From: Cyclobacteriaceae bacterium
Lineage (GTDB): Bacteria > Bacteroidota > Bacteroidia > Cytophagales > Cyclobacteriaceae
Direction of reading: 5' to 3'
DNA: 64,000 nucleotides
Assembly (NCBI GenBank): GCA_030584025.1
Contig: CP129487.1
Location: forward strand, 310,001 to 374,000
The translations under genes and the position numbers were made by a program. Below, in pieces: positions 50,991 through 58,852 of this stretch; the stretch's first letter is position 1; each line of letters begins with the position of its first letter. The notes beneath the pieces were generated by a model. That model worked only from the letters and a program-made list of their open reading frames with translations, had not been told where the DNA came from and searched no databases.

Positions 50991-51060
50991 GAACCACATA
51001 GACACATAGCGCACATAGTTTAAGTGTGAGATTTCTATGTGGCCTATGTGCCTATGTGTT
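50991..51060. repeat. Intergenic inverted repeat of cacatag/ctatgtg words
   Basis: ACCACATAGACACATAG on one side and CTATGTGCCTATGTGTT on the other, with a TTTAAGTGTGAGATTT loop. Each arm is itself a repeat of CACATAG. It fills the gap between the flavoprotein and MDR genes and is likely transcribed into a hairpin. Confidence 0.6.
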
Positions 51061-51071
51061 TAATGATTTGT

Positions 51072-52067
51072 TTATGATATTTTCAACACAATCTTTCCAA
51101 ACTGCTGTTCCTGTTTCATGTGCTCAATGGCTTGCTGAATATTTTCAAGCGTAAACTCGCTATCAATAATCGGTTTGATGTTGCGGCCTTCAATAAAATC
51201 CAACATTGATAAAAACTCATCGCGTGTGCCCATTGTGGTACCAAAGAACGAGAGCTGCTTTGAATAAAAATTACGCAGGTTAATCTCGCCTACATTTCCG
51301 GCCGTTCTTCCAAAGTTTACAATACGTCCGCCTGGCATCGCCAACTCGAATAGCTTTGAAAAATCCGGACCGCCTGCGGTGTCGATGATAATATCAAAAC
51401 CACCGGCAGCTTTTTTTGCGGTTTCAGTCCAGTTTGAGTCTTTGTAATTAAACCCTTCTGTTGCGCCCAGTTGTTTGGCGCGATTCAGCTTCTCTTGTTT
51501 ACCCGAAGTAACAAACACATTGGCTTTGTAATAAACAGCAAACTGCATCGTCCACAATGCAGCGCTACCGCCAATACCGGTGATCAACACTTTTTCACCG
51601 GGGCGTAAACGCGCTTTGCTGAACAACGCACGGTATGCAGTAAGGGCGGAGAGGGGCACTGCGGCAGCTTCCGAGAAGGAGAGATGTTCGGGCTTTTCAA
51701 AAATGTATTTTTTGGAGATGAGCAGGTAATCACTGAAAGTTCCGTTGTCGGGGTAGCCTAAAATTTTGAACGTGTCGCCATGCACTACGGGGTTGTTGCC
51801 CCAGTTTAAACTTGGGTTGATGATCACCTCCATACCGTAAAGCATCGGATCCACATCTTCACCACCACTTTCAATGATGCCTGTGCCATCCGAGCCGAGA
51901 ATGATGCCATCACCGGCATTGGTTTGTTCGCTTATAATCCATAGGTCGCGGTGGTTGAGTGCTGCGTATTTCATTTTTACCAGCACCTGGTCTTTCACCG
52001 GTTTTGGCTTTTTGATGTCACGGATTTCGAGTGGATGATTGTTGCCTTTGAAGAATACTGCGCGCAT
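51072..52067 (-). CDS. Zinc-independent alcohol dehydrogenase/quinone reductase-family (MDR) protein
   Basis: 331 residues. GroES-like N-terminus with ALNHRDLWI and LGSDGTGIIE, then a Rossmann domain (VLITGIGGSAALWTMQFAVYYKA) and the C-terminal FGKIVLKIS. The cysteine ligands of classical zinc ADH are absent, so an NADPH quinone or enone reductase is likely. Substrate unknown. Confidence 0.85.
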   Translation of the reverse strand: MRAVFFKGNNHPLEIRDIKKPKPVKDQVLVKMKYAALNHRDLWIISEQTNAGDGIILGSDGTGIIESGGEDVDPMLYGMEVIINPSLNWGNNPVVHGDTFKILGYPDNGTFSDYLLISKKYIFEKPEHLSFSEAAAVPLSALTAYRALFSKARLRPGEKVLITGIGGSAALWTMQFAVYYKANVFVTSGKQEKLNRAKQLGATEGFNYKDSNWTETAKKAAGGFDIIIDTAGGPDFSKLFELAMPGGRIVNFGRTAGNVGEINLRNFYSKQLSFFGTTMGTRDEFLSMLDFIEGRNIKPIIDSEFTLENIQQAIEHMKQEQQFGKIVLKIS

Positions 52068-52085
52068 GAATTGAATAGCTTAAGA

Positions 52086-52235
52086 CGTCATTGCGAACTG
52101 AGGCGTAGGTATGTGCGTTAGCGTGAAGCAATCCCAAACGTTACGTTTAGTTCTCACTATGTGGTGGGGGATTGCTTCGCTCCACCGCACACCCAACCCT
52201 TCCGCCTGCCTACCGCAGGCAGGCTCGCAGTGACG
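52086..52235. repeat. 150-bp dispersed-type intergenic repeat
   Basis: CGTCATTGCGA (52086-52096) and TCGCAGTGACG (end) form the outer arms; GAAGCAATCCC and GGGATTGCTTC are perfect 11-nt inner arms; GCCTGC...GCAGGCAGGC lies near the right end. I recall this GAAGCAATC/GATTGCTTC type of repeat from many genomes. It lies between the MDR and aminotransferase genes. Confidence 0.7.
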
Positions 52236-52239
52236 AAGT

Positions 52240-53316
52240 TTATTTTGTAGTAATAACATAATTCCACTGATGTGTATCCGGTTCGTTACCATGACGGATG
52301 CTGTACAGCTTTTGCTTCACCCGCTGCTGAAAACTTTCCGGCCCGGCTTTAGGTAGTTGATAATCGGTACCGTGAATGTTAATCACTTCAATGTTCGATA
52401 CCACGGCAGCAGTACCTGCACCGAAAGCCTCGGTGAGTGTACCGTTTTTAAAACCATCGATCAGATCATCCAGGCTCACCTTACGCTCTTCCGCTTCCAT
52501 GTTTAGCTCTTTCGCCAGCGTTAAAATTGAATCGCGGGTAATGCCATCCAGTATTGCCGTAGTGAGTTTAGGTGTTACCAGTTTGTTATTGAGCACAAAC
52601 ATCACATTCATGGTGCCGGCTTCATCAATGTATTGATGATCGCGGGCATCCGTCCACAGTACCTGGTCGTAACCTTGTTCACGCGCCATTTTGGTGGGGT
52701 AAAACGAGGCGCCATAGTTGCCGGCACATTTGGCAAAGCCAACGCCACCTTCAGCAGCGCGTACGTAGGTTTCTTCCACCTTCACGCGTAGCGGCTTGCT
52801 GTAGTATGGCCCTACCGGGCTCGTCATGATGACCAGTTTATATTGATCGGAAATTTTTACACCCAGTCGCGATTCAGAAGCAAACACCAACGGCCTGATG
52901 TAAAGGGATGAACCTTCATCGTTCGGTATCCATGCCTGATCCGTGTCAAGCAAAGTATGCAATCCGTTAATAAAAATTTCTTCCGGCACTGCGGGCATAC
53001 ACATGCGGTCGAGCGAGCGGTTTAAACGCTGATGGTGCTTATAAGCGCGGAAAACAGAAATATTTCCATCGGTCATGCGGTAGGCTTTCATGCCTTCAAA
53101 CACGGCTTGTCCGTAATGCAAGGCCAGAATTCCCGGATCCATTTTTAATTCTCCGAAAGGTACCACACGCGGAGTTTGCCACTGACCGTTTTTATATTCA
53201 GCCAGCAACATGTGATCGGAAATGTATTTGCCGAATTCAAGATTTTTAAAATCGACTTTAGATAAGTTGGATTGTGCGATGCGTTCAACCGGAACGGACG
53301 CGGTTAGTGAACTCAT
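52240..53316 (-). CDS. Branched-chain aminotransferase, BCAT/group II (second copy)
   Basis: 358 residues, longer than the ilvE copy and with the eukaryotic-like start FGKYISDHMLLAEYKNGQW and FGELKMDPGILALHYGQAVFEGMKAYR. The PLP lysine is in YPTKMAREQGYDQVLW, and the gated loop ITRDSILTLAKELNMEAEERKV. Unlinked to other amino-acid genes, it may be catabolic or serve fatty-acid precursor synthesis. It does not lie behind an attenuator. Confidence 0.92.
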   Translation of the reverse strand: MSSLTASVPVERIAQSNLSKVDFKNLEFGKYISDHMLLAEYKNGQWQTPRVVPFGELKMDPGILALHYGQAVFEGMKAYRMTDGNISVFRAYKHHQRLNRSLDRMCMPAVPEEIFINGLHTLLDTDQAWIPNDEGSSLYIRPLVFASESRLGVKISDQYKLVIMTSPVGPYYSKPLRVKVEETYVRAAEGGVGFAKCAGNYGASFYPTKMAREQGYDQVLWTDARDHQYIDEAGTMNVMFVLNNKLVTPKLTTAILDGITRDSILTLAKELNMEAEERKVSLDDLIDGFKNGTLTEAFGAGTAAVVSNIEVINIHGTDYQLPKAGPESFQQRVKQKLYSIRHGNEPDTHQWNYVITTK

Positions 53317-53359
53317 GAGTATTTTATTTTCTTCAAGTTAGAAATAATTTCATTGCGCC

Positions 53360-53378
53360 CCTACCTGCGGCAGGCAGG
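53360..53378. repeat. Short palindrome cctacctgcggcaggcagg
   Basis: A 19-nt inverted repeat between the BCAT and acetyltransferase genes. Close relatives are at 56875-56897 and inside the repeat at 52086-52235 (GCCTGC...GCAGGC), forming a small family in this window. Confidence 0.55.
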
Positions 53379-53391
53379 TTCGTGTGAGAAT

Positions 53392-53907
53392 TTAATTCCC
53401 GATTTCCAATTTCATCATCAAATCCGTTTGCGCATCGCTGCCCAGCATAAACGTGTGTGCGCTGAATTGCTCAAAGCCCCACTTTTTATAAAATGCCAGT
53501 GCACGTTCATTCTTCTCCCACACGCCCAGCCACAGAATATCAAAGCCATTTGCTTTGGCATAGCTGATAGCTTTTTCCATAAAAAGTGACCCTACTTTGT
53601 TGCGGATGAAATCGCGCGTGATGTAAAGGCGGTGGAGTTCCAGGCATCGCTTTCCCGGAAAGGAAACTTCATCGGAAAGGCGAAGTTTCATGTAGCCTGC
53701 TATAGCATCACCTTCCAGCGCCAGCATGAACACCGTTTCGGGTTCTTCAAGTTCTTTTTTGATCTGTTCAAGATCAAAAGCCTGTTCCGCATATTCGCGC
53801 ACATCGTCCGGATTATTTCCTTCTGTGAACCATTCATAAAAGGTTTCCTTACCCAATTCACTGAGCAGTTGAGCATGAGAAATATCGGCTGTAATGATGT
53901 TGATCAT
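53392..53907 (-). CDS. GNAT-family N-acetyltransferase
   Basis: 171 residues. Starts MINIITADISHAQLLSELGKETFYEWF; the acetyl-CoA strand region reads HRLYITRDFIRNKVGSLFMEKAISYAKANGFDILWLGVWEKNERALAFYKKWGF. It resembles spermidine/PaiA-like transferases. Overlaps the preceding acetyltransferase gene by 4 nt (ATGA), so both are coexpressed. Confidence 0.85.
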   Translation of the reverse strand: MINIITADISHAQLLSELGKETFYEWFTEGNNPDDVREYAEQAFDLEQIKKELEEPETVFMLALEGDAIAGYMKLRLSDEVSFPGKRCLELHRLYITRDFIRNKVGSLFMEKAISYAKANGFDILWLGVWEKNERALAFYKKWGFEQFSAHTFMLGSDAQTDLMMKLEIGN

Positions 53908-54371
53908 GTGAGCGGCAATTCCATTTTAATATCGCTCCGTTCGTAAACACTGTCGACCGGAACTTCTTGAAAACCCAATTTACGATATAGCGCAATGGCA
54001 TTTGCCAGAATAGTGTTGGAGTACAGGATTATTTTATGTGCGCCTAATGCTTTTCCTTTTTCAATGGCGGCCAACGCCAGGGCTTTCCCGATTTTCAGTC
54101 CGCGATATTTTTCATCCACAGCCATTTTGGTAAACTCGTACACACCGGGCTCCACAAACTTGAGTGCTACCGTGCCCACAATTTCACCATTGGCAGTTGC
54201 CATAAGAATGCTTCCGCCTTTGTTGATGATGTGCTCATCGGGGTAGCGCAACACCTGCTCATCGATTGGCTCCATCCAAAAGTAGTGCTCAATCCACGTG
54301 CGGTTGAATTTCTCAAACCACGGTTGATGATGTGGCTGGTATTCCGTTATGTCAAGCACAAGGTTTTCCAT
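53904..54371 (-). CDS. GNAT-family N-acetyltransferase
   Basis: 155 residues. VYEFTKMAVDEKYRGLKIGKALALAAIEKGKALGAHKIILYSNTILANAIALYRKLGF contains the acetyl-CoA pyrophosphate loop (RGLKIGKAL) and the C-terminal motif B. First of the acetyltransferase pair, 8 nt after the EamA stop. Substrate unknown. Confidence 0.87.
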   Translation of the reverse strand: MENLVLDITEYQPHHQPWFEKFNRTWIEHYFWMEPIDEQVLRYPDEHIINKGGSILMATANGEIVGTVALKFVEPGVYEFTKMAVDEKYRGLKIGKALALAAIEKGKALGAHKIILYSNTILANAIALYRKLGFQEVPVDSVYERSDIKMELPLT

Positions 54372-54379
54372 ACAATCCG

Positions 54380-55300
54380 TTATCGACTAAACTGCGCCTT
54401 CCACAAACTGCGCAGCTGGTATCCACGATTAACAATGTAGATTCCTGCCACGGTAATGAGAATGGCAAACCAGATTTTCAAATTCAGTTTTTCATCTAAA
54501 ATCAACCAGCCCAGTACGACAGCTACCAATGGGTTAACGTACGCATAGAGTGAAACAATCGTCATGGGTAGTTTTTTCAACGCATACATATAGGAAGCAT
54601 AGGCGATGATGGATCCAAACGCAATCAGGTAGAGCAACGAATAAAATGCTTCCCCCGACCACTTCACTTGTGTGAGATCATCAAACACCAAACTCACCGG
54701 GAAGAGAAACAATCCGCCAAAGAAAAGCTGCAACCCGGCATTAATGAATGGGTTGATATCGTTTGGATATTTTTTGATCCAGATGCTACCGCCTGCCCAG
54801 CTTAACACCGCCAATACTGTCATGACAATACCCAGCAGGTATTCTGATTTTGAAAATTCGGACACATGCTCTCCAAAAATCATGACAATGCCAATCAAGC
54901 CAATGAGCACACCAAGAAAAATTGGAATGGTCGGTCGTTCATCGCGGTTGATGGAAAGGTTAATAAGAATCACCATGACCGGCATGATGGAACAAATGAT
55001 GGCGGCAATGCCACTGGGAATGTGCATCTCGGCCCAGGCCACGAGTCCGTTGCCGAGTGAGATCATAAAAAATCCGCCAATCGCCTGACGAATAATGTGA
55101 TCACGCGAAGGCCATAGCGGTTTGGCAATGGCCATGACCATACCGATCAATAACAGCCCGGCAATGGTTTGACGAAGGGCGGTAAACAGAAAGGGCGGAA
55201 AGTGCAAAACAGCGATGCGTAACGCGAGGTAGGTAGTGCCCCAAATGATACACACGGCTGCCAGGGCCAAATAGGGGAGGTAGTTGGTACGGTTAATCAT
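54380..55300 (-). CDS. EamA-family (DMT) exporter
   Basis: 306 residues, ten membrane segments in two EamA repeats: CIIWGTTYLALRIAVLHFPPFLFTALRQTIAG and AVLSWAGGSIWIKKYPNDINPFINAGLQLFFGGLFL. Such proteins export amino acids or metabolites. It is divergent from a MocR regulator across 110 nt, a frequent arrangement in which the regulator controls the exporter. Confidence 0.88.
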   Translation of the reverse strand: MINRTNYLPYLALAAVCIIWGTTYLALRIAVLHFPPFLFTALRQTIAGLLLIGMVMAIAKPLWPSRDHIIRQAIGGFFMISLGNGLVAWAEMHIPSGIAAIICSIMPVMVILINLSINRDERPTIPIFLGVLIGLIGIVMIFGEHVSEFSKSEYLLGIVMTVLAVLSWAGGSIWIKKYPNDINPFINAGLQLFFGGLFLFPVSLVFDDLTQVKWSGEAFYSLLYLIAFGSIIAYASYMYALKKLPMTIVSLYAYVNPLVAVVLGWLILDEKLNLKIWFAILITVAGIYIVNRGYQLRSLWKAQFSR

Positions 55301-55373
55301 TAATGTTTCTGATCTGATAAAAACTGCAACAAATTTTCTCCTAATTACGATAAAAGAACAGTTTCAGTTTTGT

Positions 55374-55381
55374 TAATTTTG
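55374..55381 (+). promoter_or_regulatory. -7 box TAATTTTG for the MocR gene
   Basis: Exact TAnnTTTG match in the divergent EamA-MocR gap, 30 nt before the ATG at 55411. The gap could also hold a MocR operator; no clear pair of direct repeats was found. Confidence 0.4.
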
Positions 55382-55410
55382 ACCATATCAGTTTATAAAG
55401 CCAGGATAGC

Positions 55411-56844
55411 ATGGAAACCCTTACACGTCCCGATCATTTGTATCTGGAAGTTGCAGATCGCATAGAGCGATTAATTGAGCAAAAGTCGTTAAAGGTAGGC
55501 GATAAATTGTTGTCGGTGCGGGCATTGAGTAAGGAACAGGGCATCAGCTTGAGTACTGCCTTTCAGGCGTATTATCATTTGGAGAGCAAGGGCCTGATTG
55601 AAGCGCGGCCGCAATCAGGATACTACGTGAAATTTACGCCCCTGAATTTTCCAGAGTTGCCGAATTGCTGCGAGCCACCCGAAGATGCCGTGCCTGTAAG
55701 TGTGGATGAGATGATCAACAGTGTATACCACGACCTCAGCTCCGATAAACTCATTCATTTTTCCATGGGCGTGCCTTCCATTGAATTGTTGCCCACAGCC
55801 AAGATGAATAAATCGGTGGCACAGGCACTGCGCGATTCAAAAACAAGTTGCATCAACTACGAGCACATTCAGGGTAACCCTGCTTTGCGCAGACAAATTG
55901 CACGGCAGGCATTTAACTGGGGTGGTACACCAAGTGAAGATGATATTGTGGTAACAGCAGGTTGTGTGGAAGCACTGTCGCTATGCATGAAAGCGGTAAC
56001 CAAACCGGGCGATACGGTGGCAATTGAAAGCCCTACGTACTACGCCATTTTTCAGGCGATGGAAAGTCATGGGTTGAAAGTGGTGGAGATACCCACCGAT
56101 CCGGTTGACGGAATTAATTTGCAGGAATTGGAAGACGCCATTGCGCGATTCGACATCAAGGCGTGTTTGTTCGTGAGTAACTTCAATAACCCATTGGGCA
56201 GTTGCATGCCTGATGACAAGAAGAAAAAACTGGTGGAAATGTTGGCAAAGAAAGAAATTCCGTTGATTGAAGACGACATCTATGGTGAAATGTATTTTGG
56301 TAAGACCCGACCAAAAACCTGTAAGTCGTTTGATAAAAAAGGATTGGTATTGTATTGCTCGTCATTTTCTAAATCATTGGCACCAGGCTATCGCGTAGGG
56401 TGGACCATTCCCGGAAAATTTAAAGAGCAGGTAATCCGCTTAAAGCGCATGCATACGGTATCGACCAACACGTTGGCACAAGCAGCTATTGCGCATTTTC
56501 TCGCGAACGGAAGGTATGAACTGCACCTTCGGCATTTACGCAAAGCGTTGCACACCCAATCGTTGCGTTACATGCAGGCGGTATCCGAATATTTTCCGGA
56601 AGATACCCGTGTTACCAGGCCACAAGGTGGATTCACGTTATGGATTGAACTCAATCCGAAAGTGAATGCGTATAAGTTGCACAAGCGTGCACTGAAGCAC
56701 AACATCGGCATTGCCCCTGGGCAAATTTTTTCTTCTCGCGCCCGCTTTGAAAATTGTTTCCGGTTGAGTTTTGGCGAACCGTGGAGCAACCGTATTGAAG
56801 ATGGAATTAAAACGCTGGGAAAGTTGATTCGGGAGCAGTATTGA
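55411..56844 (+). CDS. MocR-type regulator (GntR DNA-binding domain plus aminotransferase domain)
   Basis: 477 residues. An N-terminal GntR winged helix (about 5-80; LSVRALSKEQGISLSTAFQAYYHLESKGLIEARPQSGYYV) is linked to a fold-type I aminotransferase with PLP lysine in CSSFSKSLAPGYRVGW and Asn/Asp sites in FVSNFNNPLGSCMPDDKKK. MocR proteins sense PLP adducts of amino acids and regulate neighbouring genes; the likely target is the divergent exporter. Confidence 0.92.
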   Translation: METLTRPDHLYLEVADRIERLIEQKSLKVGDKLLSVRALSKEQGISLSTAFQAYYHLESKGLIEARPQSGYYVKFTPLNFPELPNCCEPPEDAVPVSVDEMINSVYHDLSSDKLIHFSMGVPSIELLPTAKMNKSVAQALRDSKTSCINYEHIQGNPALRRQIARQAFNWGGTPSEDDIVVTAGCVEALSLCMKAVTKPGDTVAIESPTYYAIFQAMESHGLKVVEIPTDPVDGINLQELEDAIARFDIKACLFVSNFNNPLGSCMPDDKKKKLVEMLAKKEIPLIEDDIYGEMYFGKTRPKTCKSFDKKGLVLYCSSFSKSLAPGYRVGWTIPGKFKEQVIRLKRMHTVSTNTLAQAAIAHFLANGRYELHLRHLRKALHTQSLRYMQAVSEYFPEDTRVTRPQGGFTLWIELNPKVNAYKLHKRALKHNIGIAPGQIFSSRARFENCFRLSFGEPWSNRIEDGIKTLGKLIREQY

Positions 56845-56874
56845 AGTTTGATCTTAATATAAAGTTTTGGGATT

Positions 56875-56897
56875 GCCTGCCTGTTCGGCAGACAGGC
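56875..56897. repeat. Short palindrome gcctgcctg...cagacaggc
   Basis: 9-nt arms with one mismatch around TTCGG, between the MocR and DUF1801 genes. It resembles the element at 53360. Lacks a T tract, so is a weak terminator candidate at best. Confidence 0.5.
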
Positions 56898-56963
56898 TTG
56901 GCTCCATCACACAATTTGTATCGGTCGTACTCCCCTTGTAATAATGACTAATAACTTTTGAAA

Positions 56964-57416
56964 TCACCGTTTCACCCACCCTTGCTCCTTATAAAACACA
57001 AACCCATCATCAATAAGCTTATGCAATTCTGACAATGGAATTTCTTCAAGGGTTTTGAAATGAAAGCAACTTTCTCCCGTAAGGAAAGGCTTAAGCTCAT
57101 CACTCAGGTTTTCTTTCAAGGACTTGCTTACATAAAGCGGATAAAAATATAGACTCACAAATTTTTTAAACACAACCACTGCGGCAAACATCAGCCCCTT
57201 TTTGTATTTGGCATTGAGTCCATTACTCCTGAATACATGATTGGTCCATAATTCAAAATGAACATCCGTATTGGCTTTCACCTCAAAATGCTCCTGGTAA
57301 GGCTCAAGCAGGCCAACCAAGTGTGTATAGGTCTGCTCCAGCGCATACGGTATTGCCTTGGTATTGCGCTTCAGGTTTACAAAATGGGCCGTGGTTGAGG
57401 TTTTTGAAATCTTCAT
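56964..57416 (-). CDS. DUF1801-type protein
   Basis: 150 residues. I recognise the layout of the DUF1801/YdhG family (FKKFVSLYFYPLYVSKSLKENLSDELKPFLTGESCFHFKTLEEIPLSELHKLIDDGF). Soluble, cytoplasmic and of unknown function. It begins 3 nt after the stop of the small membrane protein at 57420-57563, so the two are probably one operon. Confidence 0.72.
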   Translation of the reverse strand: MKISKTSTTAHFVNLKRNTKAIPYALEQTYTHLVGLLEPYQEHFEVKANTDVHFELWTNHVFRSNGLNAKYKKGLMFAAVVVFKKFVSLYFYPLYVSKSLKENLSDELKPFLTGESCFHFKTLEEIPLSELHKLIDDGFVFYKEQGWVKR

Positions 57417-57419
57417 CCG

Positions 57420-57563
57420 TTAAGTTTCCAGCATGATCAGGTTATAGACGGCATACGCAAAAGCAAAAAAACTAAGCCAGCCCACAATACCGAACACGAT
57501 GTTTATAAATTCTTTGGTTTGAAACAACATACAGTGTTTCACAAACTGACGCAGGGACTCCAT
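57420..57563 (-). CDS. 47-residue single-pass membrane protein
   Basis: ATG at 57563, stop TAA at 57422-57420. Starts MESLRQFVKHCMLFQTKEF, then one hydrophobic helix (about 20-44, INIVFGIVGWLSFFAFAYAV), ending NLIMLET. It is directly upstream of DUF1801 with a 3-nt gap. An inner ATG (residue 12) would give a 36-residue version. It shows no known family. The clean helix and tight spacing support it being real. Confidence 0.6.
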   Translation of the reverse strand: MESLRQFVKHCMLFQTKEFINIVFGIVGWLSFFAFAYAVYNLIMLET

Positions 57564-57715
57564 AGCAGTACAAATTGCTCCCGGAGGGAGAGGGTTTTAG
57601 GTAAATCTTTAAACGAAGCTATCCTATTTTTTTAATTCTAAAAATTGCCCCACTAAATCTTATTCGCAAAAAAAACTAAAAGCCCTGAACTGCCCGTCCG
57701 CAGCCAGCTTTTGAG

Positions 57716-57723
57716 TATATTTG
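57716..57723 (+). promoter_or_regulatory. -7 box TATATTTG for prfB
   Basis: Exact TAnnTTTG match 22 nt before the prfB ATG (57746). No clear -33 element. Confidence 0.5.
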
Positions 57724-57745
57724 CCCGATTTTTAAACCCATAGCC

Positions 57746-58844
57746 ATGACTTCAGAACAACTGAAAGACTTGAAAGCGCGCACCTCGGCTTTAAGGAGGT
57801 ATCTTTGACTACGATCGTAAGATCATCGAAGTAAAAGACGAAGAACTCATTACCCAGCAAGCCGATTTCTGGAATAATCCGAAACAGGCTGAAGTTACCT
57901 TGAAAAATTTACGGGCCAAGAAAGTCTGGACCGACTCCTATGAGCGCGTGCAGAAACTTATTGACGACCTGGAAGTGCTTAATGAATTTCATGAAGCCGG
58001 TGATGTAGGCGAAGAAGAACTCGACCTGGAATACAAAAAGGCCGAGCGCGCGGTAGAAGAACTGGAATTCAAAAAGATGCTGAGCCGCGAAGAAGATCAG
58101 CTCAGTGCCATTGTTGAAATAAACCCCGGTGCCGGGGGAACGGAAAGCAACGACTGGGCCGACATGCTCAACCGCATGTATATTATGTGGGGTGAGAAGA
58201 GCGGTTACACCGTTTCACAGATTGATTATCAACCCGGTGAAGTAGCGGGTATCAAATCGGCTTCATTGGAAATAGATGGACCGTTTGCTTACGGAAAGTT
58301 AAAATCTGAAATCGGGGTGCATCGGTTGGTGCGTATTTCCCCTTTTGATTCCAATCAGCGTAGACACACCTCGTTTGCTTCTGTGTTTGTATACCCGAAA
58401 GTGGATGATAGCATCAACATTGAAGTGAACCCGGCTGATGTTGAAATTCAAACTTCGCGTTCGGGTGGTGCCGGTGGGCAGAACGTGAACAAGGTGGAAA
58501 CCAAAGTGCAGCTAACGCACAAGCCAACAGGCATTGTTATTGTGTGCCAGGTGGAACGTTCGCAACACGCCAACCGCGAACGGGCCATGCAAATGTTGAA
58601 ATCAAAACTGTATCAGCTTGAGATGGAGAAGCGCCATGCTGAGCGCGACAAGATTGAGGCAGGTAAAATGAAAATTGATTTTGGTTCGCAGATACGAAAC
58701 TATGTGCTGCATCCGTATAAGCTGGTGAAGGATGCCCGCACCGGTGTTGAACGAACCGATGCGCAAAACGTGCTGGATGGTGACCTGGAAGATTTTATAA
58801 AAGGCTTTTTGTTAAGCATGCAGGAAGATTCAGTAACCAAATAA
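57746..58844 (+). CDS. prfB: Peptide chain release factor 2 (with programmed +1 frameshift)
   Basis: Translation starts at the ATG 57746 and meets an in-frame TGA after 20 codons (57806-57808). Skipping T57806 continues as GAC TAC GAT and joins the frame running to 58844, total 365 residues, the length of RF2. The second part has the tripeptide SPF (RISPFDSNQRRH) for UGA/UAA reading and GGQ (SGGAGGQNVNKVETK) for peptidyl-tRNA hydrolysis. The frame that starts at about 57900 alone would lack the N-terminal domain. Confidence 0.96.
57794..57809 (+). promoter_or_regulatory. prfB recoding site (SD-like element and slippery CTT TGA C)
   Basis: AGGAGG (57794-57799), then TAT CTT TGA C. This is almost the E. 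coli site (AGGGGG TAT CTT TGA C), where pairing of the SD-like element with 16S rRNA and slow RF2 decoding of TGA move the ribosome +1. Low RF2 thus raises its own synthesis. Confidence 0.95.
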
Positions 58845-58852
58845 ACAACTAA

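Noticed and set aside
52080..52292. 70-residue minus-strand frame
   Set aside because: It lies over the dispersed repeat and the end of the aminotransferase gene.
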